56,692 bases of DNA, from the NCBI GenBank assembly GCA_016735295.1, contig JAERRU010000013.1, forward strand, positions 1 through 56,692. The letters are read 5' to 3'. The notes below the pieces were generated by a model. That model was not told the DNA's origin and did no database searches. It saw only the letters and a list, made by a program, of their open reading frames with translations. Shown here in pieces: positions 27,810 to 38,094 of this stretch (positions within the stretch are counted from its first letter, which is position 1; every line of letters begins with the position of its first letter). This DNA comes from SAR324 cluster bacterium. GTDB lineage: Bacteria; SAR324; XYD2-FULL-50-16; JAERRU01. Both the position numbers and the translations under genes were made by a program.

Positions 27810-29816
27810 ATGTCAAAATATGCAAATGCTATCCGTGCGTTAAGTATTGATGCTATTGAAAAGGCCGCGTCTGGCCATCCTGGCATGCCTCTTGGTATGG
27901 CAGAAATAGCTGAAGTATTGTGGAAGAATCATTTAAATCATAGCCCTAATAACCCCTCTTGGTGGAATCGCGATAGATTTATTATTTCTAATGGCCATGG
28001 CTCTATGCTACTTTATGCTTTGCTACATTTATCTGGCTATCAGTTAAGTAAAGAGGATTTACAAAATTTTAGACAACTAGGCAGCAAAACTCCCGGTCAC
28101 CCAGAAATTAAATTAACTCCAGGAGTAGAAACCACCACCGGACCATTAGGTCAGGGTTTAGCGGCAGCTATAGGGATGGCATTAGCACAAAAATTATTAG
28201 CTAATGAATTTAATCGTGATAAATTTAAGCTAATAGATCACTATACCTACGTATTTTTAGGCGATGGTTGCGTGATGGAAGGAATATCCCATGAAGCAAG
28301 CTCTTTAGCTGGATTATGGAAGTTGGGTAAATTGATTACTTTTTATGATTACAACCAAATATCCATTGATGGAGATACAAAGGGTTGGCTAGGCGATGAT
28401 AGTATTAAAAGATTTAGCAGCTATGGCTGGCAGGTAATAGGCATTATTGATGGCCATGATAAAGAAGAGATACATAATGCCATCATCAAAGCAAAGAGCG
28501 AAGATAGCAAACCTAGTTTAATTATTTGTAAAACTGTTATCGGCAAGGGTAGCCCCCATAGTGCTGGTTTGGCGAAAATACATGGAGCGCCCCTAGGAGC
28601 AAAAGAAGCTGAGGCAACTAAGAAAAATTTATCGTGGCCTTTTGCTCCTTTTGAGGTGCCTGATGATATTAAAGATTATTGGGATAACACTAAACAAGGT
28701 GATGAATTAGTCAATCAATGGCAAAAAATATTTGTTGATTATCAAACCAAATATCCAAAATTGGCAAAAGAATTGGTGCGTCGTCAAAATAATCAGCTAC
28801 CGCCTAACTGGCCAGAATTATCATCTTCTCTGGTAAAAAAAGTATCCAATGAGCAAACGGATATAGCCACAAGAAAAGCTAGCCAACAAATGATTAATTT
28901 GCTAGCTGGACATCTACCTGAATTTATTGGCGGATCAGCCGATTTAAGTGCTTCTAATTTAACTTTATGGGAAGACGCAAAAATTTTTGCCCCACCATTT
29001 AAAACAGGTAATTATATTTGCTATGGGGTTCGTGAATTTGGCATGTCGGCCATTATGAACGGATTATCCACCTATGGCGGGTTTTTGCCTTTTGGGGGTA
29101 CTTTTTTAGTTTTTTCTGATTATGCACGCCCAGCGATTAGGCTTTCAGCTCTAATGAAACAACGGGTAATTTTTGTGTTCACCCACGATTCTATCGGCCT
29201 AGGAGAAGATGGACCCACCCATCAACCTATCGAACAGGCTAATTCATTAAGAATAATTCCTAATTTAGATGTGTGGCGGCCATGTGATAGCTTAGAAACT
29301 ACTATCGCTTGGTTGATGGCCATAGAAAATAATGACCACCCCACTGCTTTATTATTATCAAGACAAAATTTGCCGGCTATTGCCCGCAATGAAACGCAAA
29401 TTAAAAATATTTCTAAGGGGGGATATATTTTACGAGACACAAAAGAAGAAAAAAAAGACTCCTTGCAGCTAATTTTGCTTGCTACCGGTTCTGAAGTGTC
29501 ATTAGCGATGAAAACTCAAGCTTTACTAAATGAAAAAAATATTAACGTTCGAGTAGTTTCTATGCCATCTACATTTATATTTGATCGGCAGGATGTGGCA
29601 TATAAAAAACAAGTTTTACCAAACGATATACCCATTTTAGCGATTGAGGCGGGTAGTTCGGTTTTTTGGTATAAATATGTCGGCTCTCTCGGTAAAGTTA
29701 TTGGGATAGACGATTTTGGAACTTCTGCTCCTGCTGATAAACTATTTTTGCACTTTGGTTTTAGTGTAGATAAGGTAGCATCGATAGCGTTACAACTTCT
29801 CAATAAAAAAAATTAA
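27810..29816 (+). CDS. tkt: Transketolase
   Basis: Thiamine-diphosphate enzyme of the non-oxidative pentose phosphate pathway, transferring two-carbon units between sugar phosphates. The 668-residue protein carries SGHPGMPLGMA, ISNGHGSMLLYALLHL, the TPP motif GDGCVMEG, and DSIGLGEDGPTHQP in the pyrimidine domain. All three domains are present. Its stop overlaps the rpe start by one base, so translation is coupled to the next pathway enzyme. Confidence 0.98.
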   Translation: MSKYANAIRALSIDAIEKAASGHPGMPLGMAEIAEVLWKNHLNHSPNNPSWWNRDRFIISNGHGSMLLYALLHLSGYQLSKEDLQNFRQLGSKTPGHPEIKLTPGVETTTGPLGQGLAAAIGMALAQKLLANEFNRDKFKLIDHYTYVFLGDGCVMEGISHEASSLAGLWKLGKLITFYDYNQISIDGDTKGWLGDDSIKRFSSYGWQVIGIIDGHDKEEIHNAIIKAKSEDSKPSLIICKTVIGKGSPHSAGLAKIHGAPLGAKEAEATKKNLSWPFAPFEVPDDIKDYWDNTKQGDELVNQWQKIFVDYQTKYPKLAKELVRRQNNQLPPNWPELSSSLVKKVSNEQTDIATRKASQQMINLLAGHLPEFIGGSADLSASNLTLWEDAKIFAPPFKTGNYICYGVREFGMSAIMNGLSTYGGFLPFGGTFLVFSDYARPAIRLSALMKQRVIFVFTHDSIGLGEDGPTHQPIEQANSLRIIPNLDVWRPCDSLETTIAWLMAIENNDHPTALLLSRQNLPAIARNETQIKNISKGGYILRDTKEEKKDSLQLILLATGSEVSLAMKTQALLNEKNINVRVVSMPSTFIFDRQDVAYKKQVLPNDIPILAIEAGSSVFWYKYVGSLGKVIGIDDFGTSAPADKLFLHFGFSVDKVASIALQLLNKKN

Positions 29817-30496
29817 TGTTAGCTAAACCTAAAACTATAATTGCCCCTAGTTTGTTAGCCGGTGATTTAGCAAATTTAGCCCAAGAAGTGACAAAGATTG
29901 CTCAAGCTAATGCCGATTGGCTACATTTTGATGTTATGGATAATCATTTTGTGCCTAACTTAACTTTTGGCCCTTCTACATTAAAATCTTTGGTTAAAGT
30001 GAAGCATGACTTGCTTTTTGATGTGCATCTCATGGCAAAACCTGTGGATCAATTAATTATTGCTTTTGCCGATGCAAAAGCTGATTTGATAAGCTTTCAC
30101 CCTGAAGCTACTTCAGATGTTGATCGCAGTTTAAGATTGATAAAGCAAGCTGGTTGTGGGGCTGGATTGGTCTTTAACCCCGCGACCCCACTTGATATTT
30201 TGGAGCATACTTTGGAGCTATTAGATTATGTGGTTCTTATGTCAGTTAATCCTGGAGCTAGTGGGCAAAAGTTTCTTGAATCATCTTATCCAAAAATATG
30301 CAAAGCTCGCCAGATTATTAATGATTATTCACAAAAAACTGGTGCATTAGTTAGATTAGAAATTGATGGGGGAGTTACTATTAATAATTCTGCTAATTTA
30401 ATTAAAGCGGGTGTTGATGTTCTTGTAGCGGGATCGGCTATATTTAATAGTAATAATTATCAAACCACCATTCAAAGCTTACGCAAACAAAGCTAA
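29816..30496 (+). CDS. rpe: Ribulose-phosphate 3-epimerase
   Basis: Interconverts ribulose 5-phosphate and xylulose 5-phosphate, providing the transketolase substrate. The 226-residue TIM barrel has APSLLAGD, HFDVMDNHFVPN, DVHLMAKP, VLMSVNPGASGQKF and EIDGGV, with the metal-binding His and Asp residues in place. It overlaps tkt by one base (TAATG) and converges with the amgK-like gene. Confidence 0.97.
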   Translation: MLAKPKTIIAPSLLAGDLANLAQEVTKIAQANADWLHFDVMDNHFVPNLTFGPSTLKSLVKVKHDLLFDVHLMAKPVDQLIIAFADAKADLISFHPEATSDVDRSLRLIKQAGCGAGLVFNPATPLDILEHTLELLDYVVLMSVNPGASGQKFLESSYPKICKARQIINDYSQKTGALVRLEIDGGVTINNSANLIKAGVDVLVAGSAIFNSNNYQTTIQSLRKQS

Positions 30497-30546
30497 CATC
30501 ATATTATACTATATTATTTTCTCGCTACTTTTTAGTCGATAATAAA

Positions 30547-31524
30547 CTAATCATTGAGCTTTGTTTGGCAAATAGCCAGAAAATCAAATATTGGTTGGTA
30601 CTCAGCTAATATATCGGCCTCATTTCTTAAATTTATCAAATCATCTATCACATCTGGCAAACGTCCTAAAAAATTTGCCTTGCCTTGTCTTATTCCTAAC
30701 TTGGCGTAAGTGCCTAGAGATCTTAAACGCCTAATTAGTGCCATATGGAAAAATTCATCTCTCTTATTTGCATAACTGTCTTGTGTTAAATAATAATCCC
30801 ATAAAACCTTCTTTTGGCTAAAATTCAAAGCACTGGAGCCACCAAATAATAAACTAGCTAAATCATAGCTAACAGGGCCTAACATTCCATCTTGAAAGTC
30901 AATAAACCACCACTTTTCTTGATGGCTCACTATATTTCTTGCTTGACAATCTCGGTGCACAAACCCTTGATTATTAAATAAACTAAGTCTTGATAACAGC
31001 CTTTCAGACGCCTGCTCAATACCAGCTGGCAGCAATTGATTAAAATTAAGATAATTCACAAATTCAGTGATAAAATAATCCCAATCTCTTTTATAGAGTG
31101 AGCGATCAAATTTCCTAACAGGCTCATCATTAAATAACGATTTACCCTCTTTATAAAATCCCATTAACAAAGGAATTATTTGTTTATAAATAGGTAAAAT
31201 CTTATCCTCATTAAGCCCCTTCAACTGCTCAGCTAAAGTTTGACCAGTTAAATAACTGGTTAGATAACTGCTATTATCCGATGAAATTTTAAGTATTTTC
31301 GGCACTAACAACCCCCTATCCCCGAAATGCTTGGCATAGGCTATATATCTTAAGTTAAGCGAAATATCATCATATTTCACCCCCAAACAAATCCGGCTAC
31401 CATGCCTAAACCAATACATTAATCTTGCTGAACCATCGGCTCCTACCTCACCAAATTCGAGCGGTGACAATCCTTGAAAATAATCACTAGCTAGCTGGTA
31501 AAGGCCCTTATCAACGTCTACCAC
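30547..31524 (-). CDS. amgK: AmgK-type sugar kinase (APH fold)
   Basis: The 325-residue aminoglycoside-phosphotransferase-fold protein has the catalytic loop FVHRDCQARNIV and the metal motif FIDFQDGMLGP followed by YDLASLL, the pattern I associate with anomeric MurNAc/GlcNAc kinases (AmgK). Those feed cell-wall recycling together with MurU, and a MurU-like gene lies at 45768-46511. It is last in ftsE-ftsX-envC-this, 34 bases after envC, so a peptidoglycan role fits. A generic APH kinase of other substrate cannot be excluded. Confidence 0.7.
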   Translation of the reverse strand: MVDVDKGLYQLASDYFQGLSPLEFGEVGADGSARLMYWFRHGSRICLGVKYDDISLNLRYIAYAKHFGDRGLLVPKILKISSDNSSYLTSYLTGQTLAEQLKGLNEDKILPIYKQIIPLLMGFYKEGKSLFNDEPVRKFDRSLYKRDWDYFITEFVNYLNFNQLLPAGIEQASERLLSRLSLFNNQGFVHRDCQARNIVSHQEKWWFIDFQDGMLGPVSYDLASLLFGGSSALNFSQKKVLWDYYLTQDSYANKRDEFFHMALIRRLRSLGTYAKLGIRQGKANFLGRLPDVIDDLINLRNEADILAEYQPIFDFLAICQTKLND

Positions 31525-31558
31525 TAGATCTTTCTCCTATAACCATCAATCATTAAAG

Positions 31559-32749
31559 CTACCTCCACCCCCCTTTTATCAACCACAAACTAGGATTAAC
31601 TGCCTGATAGCCGATTTGCAATTCAAAATAAAAAATTCTCCCCCCCACTGCATTGCCGCTAGAAATAACCCCCAACTCTGCACTTTGCTTAATCTTTTGA
31701 TCAACTTTAACTTTAACTTCGCTCAACAAACTATAAACAGAATAAACACCTAAATCATGATCCACCACCACCGTGTAAAGACTATCTTTTGCTGGTTTAA
31801 TCGCAATTACTATTCCATCTAAAATACTAGTGACCACCTCTTGAGCACTATCAACGCTAATTAATACCCCCCTTTGATAACTCTTAAGATCATCGGGGGC
31901 ATTTGCTCCAAAATTTTGTAGTAACAACCCCTTAATCGGTAAAGGCAGGCTTTTTTTTCTAATCTTGTTAGGCTTTTTTTTATTAGATGCTACCTTATTT
32001 GCTTTATCGTTTGTTTTGTCTATATCTTGCTGTTTAGCCTTTTTAGCATTTATTACCGCTAGAGCATTTTTTATTTGGGCATCAATAATTTTAGCTGAAG
32101 TGATACTTTCTTGCTTTTCTTCTTCTAGCAATGTTAAAAAAATAAGTTTTTGCTCTTGTTCAACATACATCTCGTCTCTAACAAGATTAGTTTCTGTTAT
32201 TTTTCCGTCTAATGCTTGATGAGCGTAAGCCAATTTAACTTCACTATCGGCTAAATCTATCTTTAATTTTTCAAAATTATTTATATCATTTTTAGTTTGC
32301 CGAGTTATTTGCTTTAAAATTTTATTATTACGAAAAAATTTACGAAAAAAATCAAAATCAGGATAAATGCTCTGTTGGCTAGATTTATGATAGGTAATTA
32401 ACAACTTGAGTTCCTTTTTTAATTTAATACGATTATCTTTTAGTGATTTGGTAATAATTACTTGCCGACCCCTCAATTCAATCAAGTCATTTTCTAAAAA
32501 ACTTATTTGCTTTTCTAGTGAAAAAATACGCTGCTCTAACGTAGTAATATTATTATTTAAATACTTTAAACTAGATTGCATATTGATGATTCTTGACTGA
32601 CTCTGGCGAATACTAGTTAAAATTTTTGCTTTTTGTTGATGATGATCAACAGTACTAGCGTCAACATTTTGCCTTAAGCCCATCACACTTAAAATAGCAA
32701 AAATTAAATATCCTAATCTAACTAAACTAAAAAAATTTCTCATAATCAT
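31559..32749 (-). CDS. envC: EnvC-like murein hydrolase activator
   Basis: The 396-residue periplasmic protein has a signal or membrane N-terminus (about 8-25), a long coiled coil (about 35-235) and a C-terminal LytM domain (about 270-395). The LytM site lacks zinc ligands: RGVLISV replaces HxGxD, YSLLSE replaces YxHL and RIFYFELQ replaces HLHFE. That is the normal state of EnvC, which activates amidases when FtsEX signals. Its start overlaps the ftsX stop by 4 bases. Confidence 0.9.
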   Translation of the reverse strand: MIMRNFFSLVRLGYLIFAILSVMGLRQNVDASTVDHHQQKAKILTSIRQSQSRIINMQSSLKYLNNNITTLEQRIFSLEKQISFLENDLIELRGRQVIITKSLKDNRIKLKKELKLLITYHKSSQQSIYPDFDFFRKFFRNNKILKQITRQTKNDINNFEKLKIDLADSEVKLAYAHQALDGKITETNLVRDEMYVEQEQKLIFLTLLEEEKQESITSAKIIDAQIKNALAVINAKKAKQQDIDKTNDKANKVASNKKKPNKIRKKSLPLPIKGLLLQNFGANAPDDLKSYQRGVLISVDSAQEVVTSILDGIVIAIKPAKDSLYTVVVDHDLGVYSVYSLLSEVKVKVDQKIKQSAELGVISSGNAVGGRIFYFELQIGYQAVNPSLWLIKGGWR

Positions 32750-33630
32750 AAAGCATCAATAGTGTTAAGCACCCTTCTCCCAGCAAAATAAGCACTAGAC
32801 ATGCCTAATATTAAAGCTACCAAAAATGAATTTATTATATCCTCTAAACTAAAAAAACTAAACCTTACCGGTAAATAAGCCAATAAATCTAACCGTGCAA
32901 AAAAAGCATGGCTAAACTGAAATATCAACCAACTACAAAAAATTGCTGCCGAATATCCCGCTACTATAATTAAAAAAGCCAATACCAAAAAAGGATTAAG
33001 AATAAATAGCCAGCTCCCGCCCAAAGAACGTACTATTTTTATATCCTTACTATTGGAATAAACAAGTAGCTGTATCACTATATAAATACTCAATATTGAG
33101 CCTACCACAACTAGGGCGATGAAAATATAAACCAATCTTCTAAAAATATTTAAAAAATTAACCACCTCCTCAGTAAAAGAATCATTACTCACCACACTAG
33201 CTACTACCTCATTATCAGCTAATTCCTCAATAAATTTAATTTGCTCGCTAGTAGGCTTAGTAATCACAAAATCAATCGCCCCCCCCAGCTCAATTAAAGA
33301 TTGCTCAAAAACCAATCCATCAATATTCATATCTTTAGTGAAATCATCAAATAGCTCTTGCCTGGTATAACTATCTATTTCATCTTCAGATAATAATTCC
33401 TGTAAAGATGTTTCCAATGACAAAACTTCTTTGGGTGTAATATCTTTATTTAATAAAAAACTATAATAGCGTTGATCAAAATAACGCCCGCTAATAGTTA
33501 AAAAATTACGCACCCCTAAAATCAAAAAACCTATAATAAAAATAGTTGCGCTCACCAATATAATGGCACTTAAAATAGCTCGCCAATTTACACTTGCCTG
33601 ATAGTAAAGTTGTTTTTTTAGATGCTCCAT
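32746..33630 (-). CDS. ftsX: Cell-division ABC transporter permease FtsX
   Basis: Membrane partner of FtsE that couples ATP hydrolysis to EnvC. The 294-residue protein has a cytoplasmic N-terminus, a first membrane helix (about 18-43), a large periplasmic loop (about 50-160) which in the family binds EnvC, and three further helices (about 165-190, 210-240, 265-290). It starts 1 base after ftsE and overlaps envC, giving a tight three-gene unit. Confidence 0.93.
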   Translation of the reverse strand: MEHLKKQLYYQASVNWRAILSAIILVSATIFIIGFLILGVRNFLTISGRYFDQRYYSFLLNKDITPKEVLSLETSLQELLSEDEIDSYTRQELFDDFTKDMNIDGLVFEQSLIELGGAIDFVITKPTSEQIKFIEELADNEVVASVVSNDSFTEEVVNFLNIFRRLVYIFIALVVVGSILSIYIVIQLLVYSNSKDIKIVRSLGGSWLFILNPFLVLAFLIIVAGYSAAIFCSWLIFQFSHAFFARLDLLAYLPVRFSFFSLEDIINSFLVALILGMSSAYFAGRRVLNTIDAL

Positions 33631-33631
33631 C

Positions 33632-34342
33632 TTAAATCTTTTTAAATTCTATCTTTCCATTTTTTAAAATCATTATTCTCGACCCTTCGCTAGCCTTAAT
33701 AAGCTCAATATCGTGAGTTGCTAAAATCAAGGTCACCCCCAAAGATTGAATACCCATCAAAACGTTTAATATCTTTAAAGAATTCTTCCTATCTAGATGT
33801 GCAGAGGGCTCATCAATCAATAAAATTTTAGGATTAGTCACTATCGCCCTAGCAATAGAAATTAACTGTTTTTCCCCTCCTGACAGGCTTTCAACAGTTT
33901 TATCTAATAGATGTTCTATTGATAATTTAGCTACTGTTTTATCAAAAAACTTAATTCTATCCCTACGTTTTATTTTTGATATATATAAAGGAAGTTTGAT
34001 ATTAAAAGTAGCTGTTTGCTTTTCAATAAGGCGGTAATCTTGAAAAACATAGCCAATTTTAGTGCGGTGATTAGTTAGATTAGTCTGCCGATTAATGATG
34101 GTATCATCTATCATAATTTTACCACTATTTGGCACTTCTGAAAGGTGAATTAGGTGCAAAATTGTGGTTTTACCGCTCCCACTTTGGCCAACTAAAAAAT
34201 TAAATCCCCCTGAATCTAAAGTAAAAGATAAATCATCTATCACCACCTTAGATTTATGATAAGATTTAGTTACTCCTTGAAAAACGATTTTACCCATCAA
34301 GCTAAACTGTGATTGTTCATTAAATAAATTAATAGTTGGCAC
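33632..34342 (-). CDS. ftsE: Cell-division ABC transporter ATPase FtsE
   Basis: ATPase of the FtsEX complex. It has Walker A GQSGSGKTT, Q-loop VFQDYRLI, signature LSGGEKQL, Walker B ILLIDEP and a switch His. The frame is open to 34342 (236 residues), but the internal ATG at 34297 gives MGKIVFQGVTKSY, which aligns with the usual FtsE start, so a 221-residue product is more likely. The divergent flhA starts 100 bases away. Confidence 0.93.
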   Translation of the reverse strand: MPTINLFNEQSQFSLMGKIVFQGVTKSYHKSKVVIDDLSFTLDSGGFNFLVGQSGSGKTTILHLIHLSEVPNSGKIMIDDTIINRQTNLTNHRTKIGYVFQDYRLIEKQTATFNIKLPLYISKIKRRDRIKFFDKTVAKLSIEHLLDKTVESLSGGEKQLISIARAIVTNPKILLIDEPSAHLDRKNSLKILNVLMGIQSLGVTLILATHDIELIKASEGSRIMILKNGKIEFKKI

Positions 34343-34442
34343 ATATAATGCTTCAAATCAGTGATTAACTAATTTATTAACATTACAAATAACACTTTAG
34401 AAATATAAACCTCTAATATAAAATAATAGGTTTAATAAATCC

Positions 34443-36566
34443 ATGTTCAAGCAATTATCATTTCGTAAAAGCATTTTTAATTCAGAGTTAGGGCTAGCTA
34501 TAGGCGTACTAGGTATACTCTTAATTATGTTGGTGCCCATTGCCCCATTTTTGGTGGATATGCTAATTGCGATAAATATTACGATAACTATCGTCATCTT
34601 ATTCGTTGCTCTTTATACCATAGAGCCACTAGATTTTTCAACTTTTCCCAGTATTTTATTAATTTCCACTCTCTTTAGGTTATCATTAAATATCGCTTCT
34701 ACTAGGTTAATTTTATTAAATGGTAATACCACTGATAACGCCGCTGGCCAAATAATAAAGGCGTTTGGCTCAACCATCATCGGAGGTGATTATATTGTTG
34801 GCTTCATAGTATTTTTGATTTTGGTATTAATCAATTTTATAGTTATCACCAAAGGTGCTGGCCGAATAGCGGAAGTAGCCGCTAGATTTGCGTTAGATGC
34901 TATGCCCGGCAAACAAATGGCTATAGATGCTGATTTAAATGCTGGCGTGATTAATGATAAAATAGCTCAAGACAGAAGGTTAAAGATTCAGCAAGAATCA
35001 GATTTTTTCGGAGCGATGGATGGTGCTAGTAAATTTGTTAGAGGAGATGCTATTGCTGGTTTAATCATCACTCTTATTAATATAGTAGGGGGGTTAGTTA
35101 TTGGTATGTTGGTATATAATATGCCTATTGGCAAAGCTTTATCTCATTTTACCATCTTAACTATTGGTGATGGGTTAGTAACCCAAATTCCTGCTTTAAT
35201 AGTATCTACTGCAGCTGGTATCACAGTTTCTAAAGCAGGGCGAAAAAATAGGTTAGGTCTAGATTTTAATATTCAAGTATTTGGTAATTATAAAATACTA
35301 ACCGCGGCTAGTATAGCAGTAGTTAGCCTTACTATTATTCCTGATACACCTAAATTTCCTTTTTTATTATTAGGTAGTTTATTTTTATTTCTAGCTTGGA
35401 GCAATTTTAGAAAGCAAAAAGCGAAATTAGAACTAGCTCAAGCTAAAGCTGAAGAAGAACAACCAGGAATTGAAAAAACAGAAGATATCAGCAATTTATT
35501 ACCACTAGATACGCTAGGTTTAGAATTAGGATATGGGCTTATTCCTTTAGTTGATTCTGATCAAGATGGGGAAATGTTAGAAAGAATTAAAGCGATAAGG
35601 CGACAAGTTGCTTTAGATTATGGATTTGTAGTGCCTGCTGTGCACATAAAGGATAACCTAGATTTAGAAGCGGGGCACTATAGCATATTAATCAAGGGTA
35701 TTGAGGTAGGTCATGGTGAAATGTCGCTTAATCACCTACTAGCCATGCAAGCGGGAGAAGTTGATAAAGAATTAGAAGGAGAAAAAACGCTTGAACCAGC
35801 CTTCGGCTTGCCCGCTATCTGGATTAACGATGCCGAAAAAGAAAATGCCCAAATCGCTGGCTATACAGTGGTAGATATCCCCACTGTCATCACCACTCAT
35901 TTAACTGAAGCCATTAAAACTAACGCCTACGAATTTTTACAAAGACAAGATGTGCAAAAATTGCTAGATCAAACCGCTATTGATCAACCTAAATTAGTTG
36001 AAGACCTTGTGCCTAATATATTATCTCTTGGTGCTGTGCAACGAGTTTTGCAAGGATTACTAAAAGAGGGCATATCTATTCGTAACATCCCTACTATCTT
36101 AGAGACGCTTTCTGATTATGGAGCTCATACTAAAGTACCAGATTTATTAATAGAATTTGTACGTCAATCCTTAGATAAGGTGATAACTAAACAATATATC
36201 AATAATGAGGGAGTTCTTACCGTGATGACTTTAGATTATAATATGGAAAAAACTATCGCTGATAGCATCAAAGATACGCCGCAAGGCTCTTACCTTGGGT
36301 TAGCTCCAACTAAAGCTCAATTAATTATTACTACGGTGGAAGCGGCGTTAAACCAATTTCAAAAAACCAATAGCCAACCACTAATTTTAACTAGCCCTAA
36401 AATAAGAGTCCATTTTAAAAAATTAACCGAACGCATGATAGCTGGGTTAGTGGTTCTATCCCATAACGAGGTGCCATTTGATGTGAGAATTGAAAATATC
36501 GGCGTGATAAACGCTCCTGATGAACTGCTACAATCTCCTAAAATAATGACTAGCGGAGCTGCATAA
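34443..36566 (+). CDS. flhA: Flagellar export gate protein FlhA
   Basis: Core of the flagellar type III export gate. The 707-residue protein has about eight membrane helices in residues 15-320, with the family's FHIPEP region GAGRIAEVAARFALDAMPGKQ near residue 145 (quoted in two parts: GAGRIAEVAARF and ALDAMPGKQ). A soluble cytoplasmic domain follows from about 350 and binds late substrates with chaperones. Length is normal. Other export apparatus genes are absent here; flhF follows after 174 bases. Confidence 0.97.
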   Translation: MFKQLSFRKSIFNSELGLAIGVLGILLIMLVPIAPFLVDMLIAINITITIVILFVALYTIEPLDFSTFPSILLISTLFRLSLNIASTRLILLNGNTTDNAAGQIIKAFGSTIIGGDYIVGFIVFLILVLINFIVITKGAGRIAEVAARFALDAMPGKQMAIDADLNAGVINDKIAQDRRLKIQQESDFFGAMDGASKFVRGDAIAGLIITLINIVGGLVIGMLVYNMPIGKALSHFTILTIGDGLVTQIPALIVSTAAGITVSKAGRKNRLGLDFNIQVFGNYKILTAASIAVVSLTIIPDTPKFPFLLLGSLFLFLAWSNFRKQKAKLELAQAKAEEEQPGIEKTEDISNLLPLDTLGLELGYGLIPLVDSDQDGEMLERIKAIRRQVALDYGFVVPAVHIKDNLDLEAGHYSILIKGIEVGHGEMSLNHLLAMQAGEVDKELEGEKTLEPAFGLPAIWINDAEKENAQIAGYTVVDIPTVITTHLTEAIKTNAYEFLQRQDVQKLLDQTAIDQPKLVEDLVPNILSLGAVQRVLQGLLKEGISIRNIPTILETLSDYGAHTKVPDLLIEFVRQSLDKVITKQYINNEGVLTVMTLDYNMEKTIADSIKDTPQGSYLGLAPTKAQLIITTVEAALNQFQKTNSQPLILTSPKIRVHFKKLTERMIAGLVVLSHNEVPFDVRIENIGVINAPDELLQSPKIMTSGAA

Positions 36567-36740
36567 TAAATGTTATCTGCTCCTTAGAACTTATATATTT
36601 TTGGCTGTTTAATGCTGCTAGCTAAGGCATAATTTTAGCATAATCATTATAACACAACAGTATATCTATAAATAAATTTAACTTGAGCCATCAAAAAATT
36701 AATTTAGTAAATCAATTTATTATTTCAAAAACAAAACAAC

Positions 36741-38048
36741 ATGGAAACACGTAAGTTTGTCGCCCCCACTATTGATGACGCCATTCAACAAATAAAAAAT
36801 CAATATGGTGATAATGCCTTAATTATTTCATCTAGAAAAATTCGTAAAAAAACTGGCTCTTTTGGTATATTTGCTAAAGAAATGATTGAAATTGTGGCTT
36901 CTCCAGCTGATGATAATCAAGGTGTAGCTAACTTAGCACAAGCAGGGTCATTATCTGATGTTGACAACCTTAATGAACCAGCTAGCACTATTTCTCCTAC
37001 TTATAACTATCAAAATAAAGCCTCCATATCTAGCTTGCCTGAGCAACAAATAGACGCTAAACCTCATTGGCAAGACCAAATGTTTGAAGTTAAAGATATG
37101 ATTAACGAACTTAGTGATCGAGTATCAATTGATAATTCTCAAAACTCTGAGCTACAACACATGAGACAAGAAATTGTGGAATTAAAAGGTATTATCAAGT
37201 CTATCGTTCATCAAAAACAACCATTTTATGATAAAGATTGGCACGAAAATCTTATCTCCATTTATCAACAGCTCACTATTAATGGAGTTGAAGAAAAATT
37301 TACTCAAAGAGTCATTGAGGAAATTCAAAAAAAAGTCTCTTCTGCTAATTTCGAAGACCATGAATATCTTAAACTATTTACTGCCCGAATCTTCATTCAA
37401 TCAACTATAGTTAAAAATATATTTGATGATTTGCCAAAAAATTCAAAAAATATATTTAGTCTAGTTGGCGTAACCGGAGTAGGTAAAAGCACTACTATAG
37501 CCAAATTAGCTACTATGGCAAAATTAAAAGATAAATCCTTAAAAGTAGGTTTAATCTCTCTTGATAATTTTCGTATAGGGGGCGAGAACCAACTTAAAGA
37601 ATATGCCAAAATAATTAAAGTTCCCTTTCGTAGTGTGGGTAGTTTTCGTGATTTAAAATCTACCTTGAAATCTATGCGTGATTGTAATTTGATCCTCATC
37701 GATACCCCCGGCTCTTCTCATAGAGACGCAAAATTACTTGATGAAACCCAGCACGCCTTGGCCAACCTAGGTAATATTAAAAATATATTAGTCCTAAACG
37801 CCACTACCAAAGATCAAGATATATCCAATATCACTAAAAGATTTGCTAAATTCGACATCGCAGGAACTATTTTCACTAAACTAGATGAAGCCACTACCTA
37901 TGGAGTAATGCTAAATCATATGATTCGCTTCAAAATGCCTCTGCTTTTCTTGAGCGCTGGGCAAAAAGTTCCCGATGATTTAGAAATAGCCAGCCATGAA
38001 AGGCTATTAGAATTAGTGCTAAATATGTCAGATATAATTGATTCCTAG
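36741..38048 (+). CDS. flhF: Flagellar placement GTPase FlhF
   Basis: SRP-type GTPase controlling number and polar position of flagella. The 435-residue protein has the N-terminal basic B domain (METRKFVAPTIDDAI start), a low-complexity linker, and an NG domain with P-loop GVTGVGKSTT, LDNFRIGGENQLKEY, LIDTPGSS and TKLDEA. Its presence with flhA implies a polar or defined flagellar arrangement. The partner FlhG/FleN does not follow. The gene downstream is on the opposite strand. Confidence 0.95.
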   Translation: METRKFVAPTIDDAIQQIKNQYGDNALIISSRKIRKKTGSFGIFAKEMIEIVASPADDNQGVANLAQAGSLSDVDNLNEPASTISPTYNYQNKASISSLPEQQIDAKPHWQDQMFEVKDMINELSDRVSIDNSQNSELQHMRQEIVELKGIIKSIVHQKQPFYDKDWHENLISIYQQLTINGVEEKFTQRVIEEIQKKVSSANFEDHEYLKLFTARIFIQSTIVKNIFDDLPKNSKNIFSLVGVTGVGKSTTIAKLATMAKLKDKSLKVGLISLDNFRIGGENQLKEYAKIIKVPFRSVGSFRDLKSTLKSMRDCNLILIDTPGSSHRDAKLLDETQHALANLGNIKNILVLNATTKDQDISNITKRFAKFDIAGTIFTKLDEATTYGVMLNHMIRFKMPLLFLSAGQKVPDDLEIASHERLLELVLNMSDIIDS

Positions 38049-38063
38049 CAGTAAAAATAAACC

Positions 38064-38086
38064 ATTAGCTATATTGCATAGCTAAT
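38064..38086. terminator. Bidirectional terminator between flhF and convergent gene
   Basis: Perfect 9-bp stem ATTAGCTAT with ATAGCTAAT around ATTGC. On the plus strand it is followed by a GGTTTTATTTT tract, and on the minus strand by TTTATTTTTAC. It can stop both convergent transcripts. Confidence 0.75.
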
Positions 38087-38094
38087 CTAGGGTT

